The notes beneath the pieces are model-generated. The model was not told where the DNA came from and ran no database searches. It saw only the letters and a list, made by a program, of their open reading frames with translations. Source: a virus. Taken from it: 64,000 nucleotides of DNA. The position numbers were made by a program, and so were the translations under genes. This document shows positions 1-7,177 of this stretch, one piece after another (the stretch's first letter is position 1; the number at the start of each line of letters is the position of its first letter). Where the stretch lies: IMG/VR virus record IMGVR_UViG_3300028400_000004, positions 1 to 64,000 of that record; one strand, written 5' to 3'.

Positions 1-188
1 CTGAAGTTTCTGCATTAGTCAAATGCCGAAAAATCCCATATTCTATATTTGTTGTAAGGGTAAATAGTAAAGGGGAATTGCGACTAGCAAAACCTTGTGA
101 ATCTTGTATGCTTGCCTTGGAACAGGTAAATATAAAAAATATTTATTATAGTGATAATAATGGTAATATACAACATATTGCGCTATAA
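1..188 (+). CDS. Deaminase-fold protein, C-terminal fragment (partial)
   Basis: The reading frame is open from base 3 to a TAA at 186-188, and its start lies outside the window. The 61 visible residues contain AKPCESCMLAL, a P-C-x-x-C zinc-ligand motif, preceded by a beta strand and followed by a short strand (IKNIYYS). This is the arrangement of the second half of cytidine/deoxycytidylate deaminase-like domains. The HxE half would lie upstream, so catalytic competence cannot be judged. It is a different protein from the complete dCMP deaminase at 15681-16172. The substrate is unknown. Confidence 0.6.
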   Translation, partial: EVSALVKCRKIPYSIFVVRVNSKGELRLAKPCESCMLALEQVNIKNIYYSDNNGNIQHIAL

Positions 189-192
189 GCGC

Positions 193-209
193 CTGAGAGC
201 CTTTCTCAG
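193..209 (+). terminator. Weak hairpin after the deaminase-like gene
   Basis: The arms CTGAGA and TCTCAG enclose a 5-base loop 4 bases after the stop codon, followed by a T-rich stretch. The stem is short, so termination would be weak. Confidence 0.35.
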
Positions 210-238
210 CTTATTTTGTATAAAACTAATGGTTCGGT

Positions 239-808
239 ATGGGTACATTAAAGAAAACGTCTCAGAAACGATCACAGGCAGTCAAGATTGTCGGTATTGA
301 TCCTGCATTACGAAATACAGGCATAGTTTCCGCTGATTTAATAAATAATGATATAAAAATAAATTATGTTAAGCTGATTGAAACGACAACATTAAATGAA
401 AAACCAAAGGCCGTTGATGATTACAAACGTATAAATTTTATTTATAATAATTTAAGGCTGATTATAGATAATCATGATCTGATTATAGCGGAGTTCCCTA
501 TAGGTTCGCAATCAAGCCGCGCCATGGTTTCCTATGCTACTTCTATTAGTATATTAGCATGTTTTAATAAACCAATTATTCCTGTCACGCCGAATGATAT
601 AAAGAAATATATTGGCATAAAAAATGCAAGTAAGTCTGATTCAATAAATTATGTCAGGCAACATTATCCTAATTTTCCATTTATATTAAAAAACAATAAA
701 ATATTAAATAAGAACGAACATTTAGCGGATGCGATGATTGCCATACTTGCAGGCATAAAAAAAGCCGACGATGAGCCGGCTTTTATTAATTTTTTTCAAT
801 TATTATAA
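239..808 (+). CDS. ruvC: RuvC-type Holliday junction resolvase
   Basis: This 189-residue protein has the RNase H-like fold signature of RuvC. KIVGIDPALRNTG holds the first catalytic Asp near residue 21. IIAEFPIGSQSSR supplies the Glu, and EHLADAMIAILAG supplies the C-terminal Asp near residue 165. Length fits the family. In phages such enzymes resolve branched replication and recombination intermediates before packaging. No Shine-Dalgarno is obvious before the chosen ATG. The 3' end overlaps the convergent gene at 796-1095 by 13 bases, so the two transcripts collide here. Confidence 0.85.
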   Translation: MGTLKKTSQKRSQAVKIVGIDPALRNTGIVSADLINNDIKINYVKLIETTTLNEKPKAVDDYKRINFIYNNLRLIIDNHDLIIAEFPIGSQSSRAMVSYATSISILACFNKPIIPVTPNDIKKYIGIKNASKSDSINYVRQHYPNFPFILKNNKILNKNEHLADAMIAILAGIKKADDEPAFINFFQLL

Positions 809-1095
809 TTTTTCCAATATTTTTCCGCATTTTTCATTGCTAATATTATTCTATCACGTCCAATTGGATTTGCGGAATGTACTTGCCAGTTTATCTTGCT
901 TATTTCATTATTAAATGCCTTTTCTTCTATCCATCTCGCTATATCATATCCTGATTTTTCTTCCCCTAGATCATGGTCAAAAGAAATAAAAGTAACTTTG
1001 TATTTTCTTAATAATTTAATAGCATGGGCAAATGTTTTTGCCTCTAAGTCGAAGTCATCAGGTTTTGGTCTAACATCGTCTATCCATAGTTTCAT
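796..1095 (-). CDS. Cyclic-phosphate-processing receiver-like (cREC) domain protein
   Basis: This 99-residue protein begins MKLWIDDVRPKP and carries FISFDHDLGEE, the DDxR...P and DHDLG motifs of the small receiver-like family annotated as cyclic-phosphate processing receiver domain. It resembles a CheY-type fold with an acidic pocket. The ATG at 1095 is preferred over an in-frame GTG at 1104 because AGGTG lies just upstream. It is the last gene of a minus-strand operon of small genes. The family occurs in phages, but I know of no established role there. The molecular function is inferred from motifs only. Confidence 0.65.
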   Translation of the reverse strand: MKLWIDDVRPKPDDFDLEAKTFAHAIKLLRKYKVTFISFDHDLGEEKSGYDIARWIEEKAFNNEISKINWQVHSANPIGRDRIILAMKNAEKYWKNYNN

Positions 1096-1104
1096 ATTTT
1101 TCAC

Positions 1105-1419
1105 CTAGTGTAGTGTTTTGTTTTTATTTATTACGGCAATGTTATTATTCAAAATCAAAAAGTTTAGTGTTTTAGTCTGATTTTTCAATGCCTCAAAGTC
1201 TTCAGGCATTAAGGTTTTTTCTATTTCTGGCCCCGGCATAGGTATTTCTTTTAATGGTGTAATGCCGAAGTTATCTAGCAATGCTTTCGTGGCATCGTCC
1301 AATTGTATCCTAAGCTGGACGTACATATTGCGTTTATAGATTTTTTCAATATCCTTGTTTGATAGTTTTTCCATGTCATCAATTCCTAGCATAGCCTTTA
1401 GGGTTTTCAAAATATTCAT
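1105..1419 (-). CDS. Hypothetical protein, 104 aa
   Basis: This protein is not recognised. It is small and mostly helical in the N-terminal half (KLSNKDIEKIYKRNMYVQLRIQLDDATKALLD), with a Pro-rich middle (EIPMPGPEIEKTLMPEDF). It has no signal peptide or metal motif. It overlaps the next upstream gene by 4 bases and ends 9 bases before the start of the cREC gene, so it is translationally coupled within the operon. Confidence 0.6.
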   Translation of the reverse strand: MNILKTLKAMLGIDDMEKLSNKDIEKIYKRNMYVQLRIQLDDATKALLDNFGITPLKEIPMPGPEIEKTLMPEDFEALKNQTKTLNFLILNNNIAVINKNKTLH

Positions 1420-1607
1420 CGCATGGACACCAAAATTAAGGCTAGTTTCAGCTTTAATTCACAATAAGAAATGTCTGTATGATTATCAAATTTTTTAATA
1501 ATATATTCTTTTTGTTGTATAGATAAATTTTCCCATTTAAGCATTTCATGATTAACCAAATTGTTCCATTGATTATTGATTGCCTTGATTAGGTTTTTGG
1601 TTTGCAT
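1416..1607 (-). CDS. Hypothetical protein, 63 aa
   Basis: A small lysine-rich helical protein without recognised motifs. It shares a 4-base stop/start overlap with the downstream 104-aa gene. It is the first gene after a strong internal terminator (1629-1660), so it would be expressed by read-through. Confidence 0.5.
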   Translation of the reverse strand: MQTKNLIKAINNQWNNLVNHEMLKWENLSIQQKEYIIKKFDNHTDISYCELKLKLALILVSMR

Positions 1608-1628
1608 GTTTATTCTCCCATGGAAAAC

Positions 1629-1660
1629 AAGGTGCTAGTGCTATCATGCACTAGCACCTT
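1629..1660 (-). terminator. Rho-independent terminator inside the minus operon
   Basis: Perfect 12-bp arms (AAGGTGCTAGTG / CACTAGCACCTT) enclose an 8-base loop. On the minus strand they are followed by TTGTTTT. The hairpin sits just past the stop of the 58-aa gene and would reduce expression of the last three genes. Confidence 0.75.
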
Positions 1661-1665
1661 GCTAG

Positions 1666-1842
1666 TTAGATCATTCCCAAGTAAAGCAACCAAGACGGAT
1701 AACCGTGTTCACAGACGCCATCAGGTTCGACGATGCATCCGTCTGTTGCCTCACAAATGCCCTCATATACCCATTCCTTTAGAGTTTCAATGTTGGGCTC
1801 GTCTGTAGTTGGTTCAGGGTAAGTAAGATTCCGGTTTTCCAT
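1666..1842 (-). CDS. Conserved small phage protein, 58 aa
   Basis: The protein begins MENRNLTYPEPTTDEP and contains GICEATDGCIVEPDGVCEHG then YPSWLLYLG. This EATDGC-x-VEPDG-x-CxHGxPSWLLxLG signature is one I recognise from many phage and mobile-element proteins of proteobacteria, whose function is unknown to me. The three Cys and one His could bind metal. Start 1842 is chosen over an upstream in-frame codon (1905) because AGAGGA lies about 9 bases before it and it avoids a long overlap with the neighbour. Confidence 0.65.
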   Translation of the reverse strand: MENRNLTYPEPTTDEPNIETLKEWVYEGICEATDGCIVEPDGVCEHGYPSWLLYLGMI

Positions 1843-1846
1843 TGTC

Positions 1847-2524
1847 TTAATCCTCTTTTGGTCCACGTATCGGCATGATAATAGCAAACGCTTTATTTGA
1901 CTCAAGATAATCCGTTTCTACTTTAATTTGTGCATCAGGTTCATTCCAATACATTTGGAACAAGGTTTCGCTATTCAAGGCATCGTCTAGATAAGCCTTG
2001 TTAATATAAATGAAGTTTTCATCATCAATTTTTATTTTATAAGCAAAATATTTGCCTACTTTTACAGTCTCAAAATCGCTAACATTAAAAACCTTAATGT
2101 TTTCGTAGGTTTTGTTAATGATTTGCAGAAAGCTGTTATTCCAATTAAATTGCAAGTTTTCACGGGTTACCCGATTGTATGCTTTATCATAGGTACCAGG
2201 ATCAATTGATGGAATCTTTTTTACATGCAGTCTATACCCGTCTGTGGCAAACATTAAATTATGAACGTCTGAAACCTGAATATAATTAGTCCACCCACGA
2301 ACGTCATAAGATTTAGGCAATGCTTTTTTGATCCAATCTTCGGCTGATTTTGCTTTTTTAGGAACGCTTGGCATGAAATATGTATAAAGTTTGGCTAGTT
2401 CATATTCTGATGGAACATGGCCGCTTTCGATCATATTTTCGACGATTGAAAAACATTCCTTTTTGGTCGGCTTTTTTGAGAGCAATTGATATGCAGCAAG
2501 ATTAATAATGTTTTGTTTGTCCAT
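1847..2524 (-). CDS. DNA polymerase III beta-clamp-like protein
   Basis: This 225-residue protein contains LMFATDGYRLHV, matching the ATDxxRL signature in bacterial beta-clamp domains, and ends with AIIMPIRG, resembling the conserved clamp C-terminus (xxMPMR). It is far shorter than a bacterial clamp (about 370 aa), so it may hold only part of the domains or be a diverged phage clamp-like factor. A second clamp-like protein is encoded at 62202-63200. AAGGGGAAA lies upstream of the start. The clamp assignment rests on motifs. Confidence 0.6.
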   Translation of the reverse strand: MDKQNIINLAAYQLLSKKPTKKECFSIVENMIESGHVPSEYELAKLYTYFMPSVPKKAKSAEDWIKKALPKSYDVRGWTNYIQVSDVHNLMFATDGYRLHVKKIPSIDPGTYDKAYNRVTRENLQFNWNNSFLQIINKTYENIKVFNVSDFETVKVGKYFAYKIKIDDENFIYINKAYLDDALNSETLFQMYWNEPDAQIKVETDYLESNKAFAIIMPIRGPKED

Positions 2525-2558
2525 GATTTTCCCCTTTTAGATTTAATTAATCTTGCTA

Positions 2559-2584
2559 TTAATGGGGGAACATTCCCCCATTAA
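2559..2584 (-). terminator. GC-core hairpin between operon genes
   Basis: A 26-base near-perfect palindrome with 12-base arms (TTAATGGGGGAA / TTCCCCCATTAA) starts immediately beside the stop codon of the 128-aa gene. No clear T-run follows on the minus strand, so it may stabilise or process mRNA rather than fully terminate. Confidence 0.5.
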
Positions 2585-2971
2585 TTAGATAGAAATATCC
2601 CCATGGAAAAATTCGTTTTCCTGAAGATTTTTCAAAAAAGCATACAGGTGTTTCCGCGCAGTTTTTGCAGTTTTGTATGCTTGGTCGGAATCAGGGCGAT
2701 AAATAGTCCGGCCTTCCTTATCAAATACAACGCCCCGATAAATCCGTTCACCTTCCCAAGCGAACGGCAGGGATTCGACGATATAGAAAAAATCGCCGTA
2801 ATGTTCTGATTTTTGGTCGGCAGGAAAGATTCCTGCCTCAAGGATACGCGCATTAAAGAATTTTAGCGTATCGTCATCGACGTAATGGGTTCGGCCATTA
2901 AGCTGATCCTGCGCATAATCGACAGGACGGGAAAAATATTTTTCTTGATACTTTGTTCCTTTTCTAGCCAT
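2585..2971 (-). CDS. Hypothetical protein, 128 aa
   Basis: This soluble protein begins MARKGTKYQEKYFSRPVDYA and includes RTHYVDDDTLKFFNARI, GDFFYIVESL and RIYRGVVFDKEGRTIYRP. The Y-x-DDDT-x-x-FF-x-x-RI pattern resembles small uncharacterised phage and plasmid proteins, and I cannot name a function. It lacks membrane segments and Cys motifs. The gene is flanked by a hairpin on its 3' side, suggesting an independently tuned cistron. Confidence 0.6.
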   Translation of the reverse strand: MARKGTKYQEKYFSRPVDYAQDQLNGRTHYVDDDTLKFFNARILEAGIFPADQKSEHYGDFFYIVESLPFAWEGERIYRGVVFDKEGRTIYRPDSDQAYKTAKTARKHLYAFLKNLQENEFFHGDISI

Positions 2972-3076
2972 GGTTTTGATCCTCTTGGTTGGTTAATGAC
3001 TTTCCCTAATGGGCCATTATATGTTAGCAAGTTTCATGTTCGAATACAACATAAAAATTTTTATAAGGTTATAAAT

Positions 3077-3340
3077 TTATTTTCTATGTCGTCTTAAATA
3101 TCTGCGCCACGCTTTTCCATAGGGATATCGAACGCGGACTTGTACTTTCTTTTTAGTTTTTCTTGCAAGCTTTGCAGTTTCAATTAAATCTTTATGATAA
3201 TTCATTAGTTTTTCTTTAATTGTTTTGCCTTTATAATGTCGTAAATAGTGTTCCAACGCGGCATGATTATTTGGAGGGTTTTTAAGTAAATTTCTAACCC
3301 AAGCTGCATCTTGCAGTAGGATATGCATGGAACGGTTCAT
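3077..3340 (-). CDS. Basic hypothetical protein, 87 aa
   Basis: The C-terminal half is strongly basic (KLARKTKKKVQVRVRY, then AWRRYLRRHRK), suggesting nucleic-acid contact. The N-terminal half is helical. No family is recognised. A gap of about 105 bases separates it from the downstream gene. Confidence 0.5.
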   Translation of the reverse strand: MNRSMHILLQDAAWVRNLLKNPPNNHAALEHYLRHYKGKTIKEKLMNYHKDLIETAKLARKTKKKVQVRVRYPYGKAWRRYLRRHRK

Positions 3341-3358
3341 TGCATTATTCTCCGTTAT

Positions 3359-3685
3359 TTATATTAAGTTTAGTTTGAATTGCCCGTGATTTTCCAGAAT
3401 GATTTTATGCACAATGGGCATAATTGTTTCATCATCCCATTCAATGGGTTTATCCTTGTTAGTCAATCCTAAATATTTCCATGCTTGGCGTAATAAATTT
3501 GCTTTTTCTAATATTTCATTATCTACTAATATTCTGGTACTGAATTGCGCCAGACAAGAATATTCAGGAATTCCGTTAAACATTGCAAACGTTACGATCC
3601 AGTCGCTATTGTAATATTCGGCGACGATGCTAGTATCTTCAGAATCAATAATTTCTAGCTGATTGCCTTGCGGCTTAATGTTCAT
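3359..3685 (-). CDS. Hypothetical protein, 108 aa
   Basis: The protein is not recognised. It begins MNIKPQGNQLEIIDSEDTSI and alternates short strands with a C-terminal helix. Start 3685 is preferred to an in-frame codon at 3697 because GGGA lies upstream at a usable distance. It belongs to the same minus operon as its neighbours. Confidence 0.5.
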   Translation of the reverse strand: MNIKPQGNQLEIIDSEDTSIVAEYYNSDWIVTFAMFNGIPEYSCLAQFSTRILVDNEILEKANLLRQAWKYLGLTNKDKPIEWDDETIMPIVHKIILENHGQFKLNLI

Positions 3686-3708
3686 GATTTTTCCCATAAC
3701 GACAGGTT

Positions 3709-4008
3709 CTAAGAAACGATCGGTTCAATCAAACCTTGATCAATTGCTTGCTTAACCGTTTCTTGAAACGCTTTTTCATAATTGAAGGATGCACCGTTTT
3801 CTACCAAAAAATCAAGCATTTCTTCGATATAATCGGTGCCTGATTGGCTAATAAATTCATCGCTATCAAGCAAAATCCATTGCGCGATGAAGTTTTCAAC
3901 GGTTTCAGTATAATATCCATTAGAATATATAAATGAACCGTTATCATTAAGGTTATTAATAGCAGTTACAACGTCATCGATTGTATTCATGTCGGCAAAG
4001 TATTCCAT
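3709..4008 (-). CDS. Acidic hypothetical protein, 99 aa
   Basis: An acidic, mostly helical protein beginning MEYFADMNTIDDVVTAINNL, with no recognised motif or membrane segment. Small acidic early proteins are common among phage host-takeover factors, but nothing here proves that role. Confidence 0.55.
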   Translation of the reverse strand: MEYFADMNTIDDVVTAINNLNDNGSFIYSNGYYTETVENFIAQWILLDSDEFISQSGTDYIEEMLDFLVENGASFNYEKAFQETVKQAIDQGLIEPIVS

Positions 4009-4025
4009 AATTATATTCCTCTATT

Positions 4026-4289
4026 TTAGTCTTCAAGATATGTTTTTGCGTCCTTTTGATCCTGAATCAGAAAAAAATCAGATGGGCCGAATATTTTTCC
4101 GTCATCGCGTACGACGCGTGCGGTTCCGATACGAACACGCGGCCCATTGGATGGAAAAAGATCGATCGGGTTATGATATTTTTTCCATATTCGCCATGCA
4201 CCGATTGGCGTGCTTGCATGGCCTTTTTCGGCCCAGAAAAGGCGACCATGCTTGTCTGCGTTAGCGACTTGGATAGTGTATTTTGCCAT
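4026..4289 (-). CDS. Hypothetical protein, 87 aa
   Basis: Translation starts at MAKYTIQVANADKHGRLFWA, with GAGGAA upstream. A longer in-frame start (4346) would overlap the neighbour and is rejected. The sequence contains IGAWRIWKKYHNP and RVRIGTARVVRDDGKIFGP, suggesting a small beta-rich fold. Base composition is noticeably more GC-rich than the adjacent genes. No function is recognised. Confidence 0.55.
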   Translation of the reverse strand: MAKYTIQVANADKHGRLFWAEKGHASTPIGAWRIWKKYHNPIDLFPSNGPRVRIGTARVVRDDGKIFGPSDFFLIQDQKDAKTYLED

Positions 4290-4308
4290 GGTTATTTTTT
4301 CCTCAGAT

Positions 4309-4536
4309 TTATCTAGTAAAACAAGGATCAGAATTAAAAGTGGCATCGCTCCATTTATTATTGTTTTTCAATGCCAGTTTAATTCCGGTTTCTGACAAAA
4401 TAATAATCTTCGTGTTTTTATTTTTCTGATTCACGCTAGCAATTCGTTTTGCATCATGCAACGAATTTGCCTCAATTTTATAAGCTGGTGGAAAGGTTCC
4501 AGGTTTTGATATTTCAATTATTTGATAAATAGCCAT
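4309..4536 (-). CDS. Hypothetical protein, 75 aa
   Basis: This small protein begins MAIYQIIEISKPGTFPPAYK and continues with an alternating strand-helix pattern (NSLHDAKRIASVNQ, KIIILSETG). The layout recalls small phage proteins with a ferredoxin-like fold, but no family is recognised. A strong terminator separates it from the promoter-proximal gene. Confidence 0.5.
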   Translation of the reverse strand: MAIYQIIEISKPGTFPPAYKIEANSLHDAKRIASVNQKNKNTKIIILSETGIKLALKNNNKWSDATFNSDPCFTR

Positions 4537-4561
4537 GATTTTATTCCTCTTTTTAATAACT

Positions 4562-4595
4562 AAAACCCATGGGGGAATTTTCCCCCATGGGTTTT
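4562..4595 (-). terminator. Strong terminator after the first gene of the minus operon
   Basis: Long arms AAAACCCATGGGGGAA and TTCCCCCATGGGTTTT are followed on the minus strand by TTTTAGTTATT. It overlaps the stop codon of the 127-aa gene and would attenuate the rest of the operon. Confidence 0.8.
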
Positions 4596-4977
4596 ATTCG
4601 GTATCGCGTTCAATTTTGATTCCCGTTTCCTGTTCAAGGGAATCATAAAATTCTTTATCATAGGCCAGTTTGTGAGCGTACCATTCGACGGCCGTCCACA
4701 ATAATTCCCCTAAAGAGCGCGCGGGATATGCTTCCCCCGTAGTGTCTTCATATTCCGCCAAAAAATCGTCGATGGCGGACAGGTGGCGGGGAAGATAAAT
4801 AGAAAAGTCCATATGATGAATAAGGTTATAATCGAGCGGGAGACTGCAATTCGGCCCGTTGGCCGAATCCAGATAATAGGCGATAGCGGACTGCTTTGGT
4901 CTTTCACCGAAATAATTTTCTTCGAGTAGTTCGACAATATGCTCAAAAATATCATTAATGATAGTGTTTTTCTGCAT
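4594..4977 (-). CDS. Hypothetical protein, 127 aa, promoter-proximal
   Basis: An acidic soluble protein beginning MQKNTIINDIFEHIVELLEE and ending ETGIKIERDTE. It is helical throughout and no motif is recognised. It is the first gene behind the operator-overlapped promoter at 5014-5043 and is closed by a strong terminator, so it should be the most highly expressed gene of this operon. Confidence 0.55.
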   Translation of the reverse strand: MQKNTIINDIFEHIVELLEENYFGERPKQSAIAYYLDSANGPNCSLPLDYNLIHHMDFSIYLPRHLSAIDDFLAEYEDTTGEAYPARSLGELLWTAVEWYAHKLAYDKEFYDSLEQETGIKIERDTE

Positions 4978-5006
4978 TATCTTAATCCCCTTTTTGGTTT
5001 GCCTGT

Positions 5007-5043
5007 GGTCCTAATAGTAGGACCGCCTTTTGAATCATGTCAA
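5007..5043 (-). promoter_or_regulatory. Sigma70-type promoter with an inverted-repeat operator over the -10
   Basis: On the minus strand TTGACA (5038-5043) is followed 18 bases later by TACTAT (5014-5019). A perfect inverted repeat GGTCCTA-ATAG-TAGGACC (5007-5024) covers the -10 box. It points toward the gene ending at 4594 and the minus operon. The overlap suggests a repressor site. Confidence 0.6.
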
Positions 5044-5352
5044 GCCTTTTTGTCATGCTCGACACGATTATATCTAAGCATCGACAAGCCTAGACAATGC
5101 TATAGCCAAATACAAGTAAAAAGATTTTATGATGACGATTAAATTTATTTATGATCTGATTATTAAATAATCTGGCATGATTATTGTATAACATGCCTGG
5201 TTGGCATGATTGTATGACATGCCTAACTGGCATGATTAATGCATTATATATTAGAATTTGATAACATAATGTTACCCTGATTCGCCTGATTGTTATATAA
5301 TTATTTTATTATATAATTATTTTATTATATAAGAATTTTATTAATTACTAAT

Positions 5353-5368
5353 TGGCATGCTTGTTGCA
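5353..5368 (+). promoter_or_regulatory. TTGGCATG-N4-TTGCA promoter element, cassette 1
   Basis: TGGCATG-CTTG-TTGCA has the GG/GC spacing of a sigma54 -24/-12 promoter. The same bases can be read as a sigma70 promoter, TTGGCA then 17 bases then TACATA. Sequence alone does not decide. Downstream AATTCATTACATATAAGG is shared with 6059 and nearly with 7031. Confidence 0.5.
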
Positions 5369-5472
5369 ATTCATTACATATAAGGAGAAACCGGCTTTGG
5401 GCTTATTTGGTATGCTTTTTGTAAGCAAACTATTCAATAATTTTGTTTATACCCTTATAAAAAATTTTAGCA

Positions 5473-5500
5473 TTTACAAAGACCATGTTTGTGATATTCT
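5473..5500 (+). promoter_or_regulatory. Cassette 1 second promoter
   Basis: TTTACA, 16 bases, TATTCT with an extended -10 TGA. The block GTGATATTCTA followed by CTTGCCA is shared with cassette 2. The leader contains a TTGCCA-AACG-TGGCAA hairpin. Confidence 0.5.
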
Positions 5501-5544
5501 AGGCTTGCCAAACGTGGCAATAACCAGAACCAGGAGACAATATC

Positions 5545-5916
5545 ATGGAAAATTTAATTTTTTATAAGATTGACCAAATTCCTGAGGTTTTCGCCCCCGA
5601 AGCGGCTTATCTTGATGCCTCGGGATATGCCTTCGTCGGGGTCCTGAAGGGCTCTGATGGCATCATCAAGGCGGCAATATGGTTAGGCCGCCCGCCTACG
5701 CAATCAACCCACATCTTAACTGGCCCCGAGCCGGTTCGGTTCCCTACACGAGAGGGTGTACTTATCCCCATCTCGACGGGGGATACCGGCTGGAATCAAA
5801 TTCCCGCCTTAGTACTACCTGCCCGGTACGGGGCGACTATCGCCCCAGAATATAAGGTAGCCGCTCCGTATCAGGCTGCGCTCATCGAGGCATTTGAGCT
5901 TGGGGAGTTAGCTTAG
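5545..5916 (+). CDS. Cassette 1 GC-rich accessory protein, 123 aa
   Basis: The start is fixed by CAGGAGA 8 to 14 bases upstream of the ATG. The protein begins MENLIFYKIDQIPEVFAPEA and looks like a small beta-rich domain (YAFVGVLKGSDGIIKAAIWL; EGVLIPISTGDTGW). No family is recognised. It is clearly more GC-rich than its surroundings. Its mRNA includes perfect 7-bp stem-loops at 5763-5785 and 5830-5846, a mild form of the pattern in cassettes 3 and 4. It has its own promoters and terminator, so it behaves as an independent accessory cassette. Confidence 0.6.
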   Translation: MENLIFYKIDQIPEVFAPEAAYLDASGYAFVGVLKGSDGIIKAAIWLGRPPTQSTHILTGPEPVRFPTREGVLIPISTGDTGWNQIPALVLPARYGATIAPEYKVAAPYQAALIEAFELGELA

Positions 5917-5922
5917 TGCAGT

Positions 5923-5960
5923 AAACAACCCCTCGACGCTATTTTGTCGAGGGGTTGTTT
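5923..5960 (+). terminator. Cassette 1 terminator
   Basis: A 15-bp stem with core ACAACCCCTCGAC / GTCGAGGGGTTGT starts 7 bases after the stop codon and ends in TTTT. Confidence 0.85.
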
Positions 5961-6058
5961 TATGTCAGTATATTAGAGTTTAATAATATAATGTTAGTCT
6001 GATTTGCCTGATTGTTATATAATAATTTTATTATATAATAATTTTATTAATTACTAAT

Positions 6059-6074
6059 TGGCATGTTTGTTGCA
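6059..6074 (+). promoter_or_regulatory. TTGGCATG-N4-TTGCA promoter element, cassette 2
   Basis: TGGCATG-TTTG-TTGCA, or TTGGCA plus 17 bases plus TATATA if read as sigma70. It is nearly identical to the element at 5353. Confidence 0.5.
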
Positions 6075-6112
6075 ATTCATTATATATAAGGCTGATTGTC
6101 TTTAACATTAAT

Positions 6113-6128
6113 TGGCATAATTATTGCA
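6113..6128 (+). promoter_or_regulatory. Second -24/-12-like element, cassette 2
   Basis: TGGCATA-ATTA-TTGCA. This copy has no good -10 hexamer at 17 bases, so it favours the -24/-12 reading if it is functional. Confidence 0.4.
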
Positions 6129-6170
6129 TTATAAATTAGTCTTATTTATGGCATTATAAAAAATTTAATG

Positions 6171-6198
6171 TTTGTGTTGGTGGATTTTGTGATATTCT
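6171..6198 (+). promoter_or_regulatory. Cassette 2 second promoter
   Basis: TTTGTG, 16 bases, TATTCT. The GTTGGTGG spacer is shared with cassettes 3 and 4, and the -10 region with cassette 1. Confidence 0.5.
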
Positions 6199-6241
6199 AC
6201 ACTTGCCAATTCTGGAAATAGATAATTTGGGGGATAAGACA

Positions 6242-6460
6242 ATGGAAAATTCGCAAGTTAATGCTGCTATTCTTTCTGCGGAAGAAGCGGGGCGCGCCGT
6301 TGTTCGCTTCGGCGCCAATTTCTCGACAATCAAAGAAATATCCGAGTATTTCTACCATGAACTTGCTTATGGATATTGGGATGACATTATCCCAACAATA
6401 TCCGTAGAGCAAGCGCGTGATGCCTTTATCCAAGGCGTGATCGCCGAACAAAACAAATAA
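6242..6460 (+). CDS. Cassette 2 accessory protein, 72 aa
   Basis: The protein begins MENSQVNAAILSAEEAGRAV and is helical and acidic (IKEISEYFYHELAYGYWDD). No family is recognised. Start 6242 is preferred because GGGGGA lies upstream and MEN matches the cassette 1 start; an in-frame codon at 6203 lies in the leader. The mRNA holds an imperfect stem around GGATATTGGGAT and ATCCCAACAATATCC. It has its own promoters and terminator. Confidence 0.55.
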   Translation: MENSQVNAAILSAEEAGRAVVRFGANFSTIKEISEYFYHELAYGYWDDIIPTISVEQARDAFIQGVIAEQNK

Positions 6461-6465
6461 CATAC

Positions 6466-6492
6466 ATTCCCCCACAGATTTTGTGGGGGAAT
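6466..6492 (+). terminator. Cassette 2 terminator
   Basis: An 11-bp perfect stem ATTCCCCCACA / TGTGGGGGAAT with a 5-base loop, followed by TTTT. Confidence 0.85.
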
Positions 6493-7030
6493 TTTAATGC
6501 ATTATATATTAGAATTTAATAATATAATATTAATCTGATTCGCTTGATTACATGCTATGTCATACATGGCATGATTAATGCATGATACATTGATTTAATT
6601 AAATAATTATATAAGTATATTTTTATTTAATCATGGTCTGATTTATGCCTGATTGTTATATAGTTATATAGTAATATAATGCTGATCTGATTCATCTGAT
6701 TGAATATAATTATTTTATTATACGTTGATTAGCTAATACGCCTGATTAAATATTAGAATATAATAATGTAATTGATTCCTGATTCGCCTGATTGGCTATT
6801 AGCATTTAATTATATACTGATTAACTGATTAACTAACACGCCTGATTGGCTATTAGCGTTTTATTATATTTTAATAAAATAATATTATTAAATAATTATA
6901 TTAGAATATAAGAATAAACTTAAGTAACAATATTAGAATATAAAAGAATTTAGGCTCGAGTACATTCTAAAATAAGAATATGATAAAATTCTAATATAGT
7001 TTATTAATTAAATAGGCCAATTTTAGAGTT

Positions 7031-7046
7031 TGGCATGGGTTTTGCA
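7031..7046 (+). promoter_or_regulatory. TTGGCATG-N4-TTGCA promoter element, cassette 3
   Basis: TGGCATG-GGTT-TTGCA, or TTGGCA plus 17 bases plus TATATA. The following AATTCTTTATATAAGG matches the downstream block at 5353 and 6059. Confidence 0.5.
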
Positions 7047-7107
7047 ATTCTTTATATAAGGGATTGCATAAGGATAAGATTAAGTTATGTGGCTATAGAA
7101 TTTTTTA

Positions 7108-7173
7108 GTGTTGCGTTGGTGGGCGAGTATGTTATCCTAGACTGGCCAATGTAGGATCACACTAAGAGGAGGA
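7108..7173 (+). repeat. 66-bp promoter/leader repeat, copy 1
   Basis: Bases 7108-7173 are identical to 8068-8133. The block carries TTGCGT (7111-7116), 16 bases, TATCCT (7133-7138), then a leader ending in AAGAGGAGGA, a strong Shine-Dalgarno. The identity stops exactly before the differing start-codon contexts, so it works as a portable expression leader. Confidence 0.9.
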
Positions 7174-7177
7174 GGTC

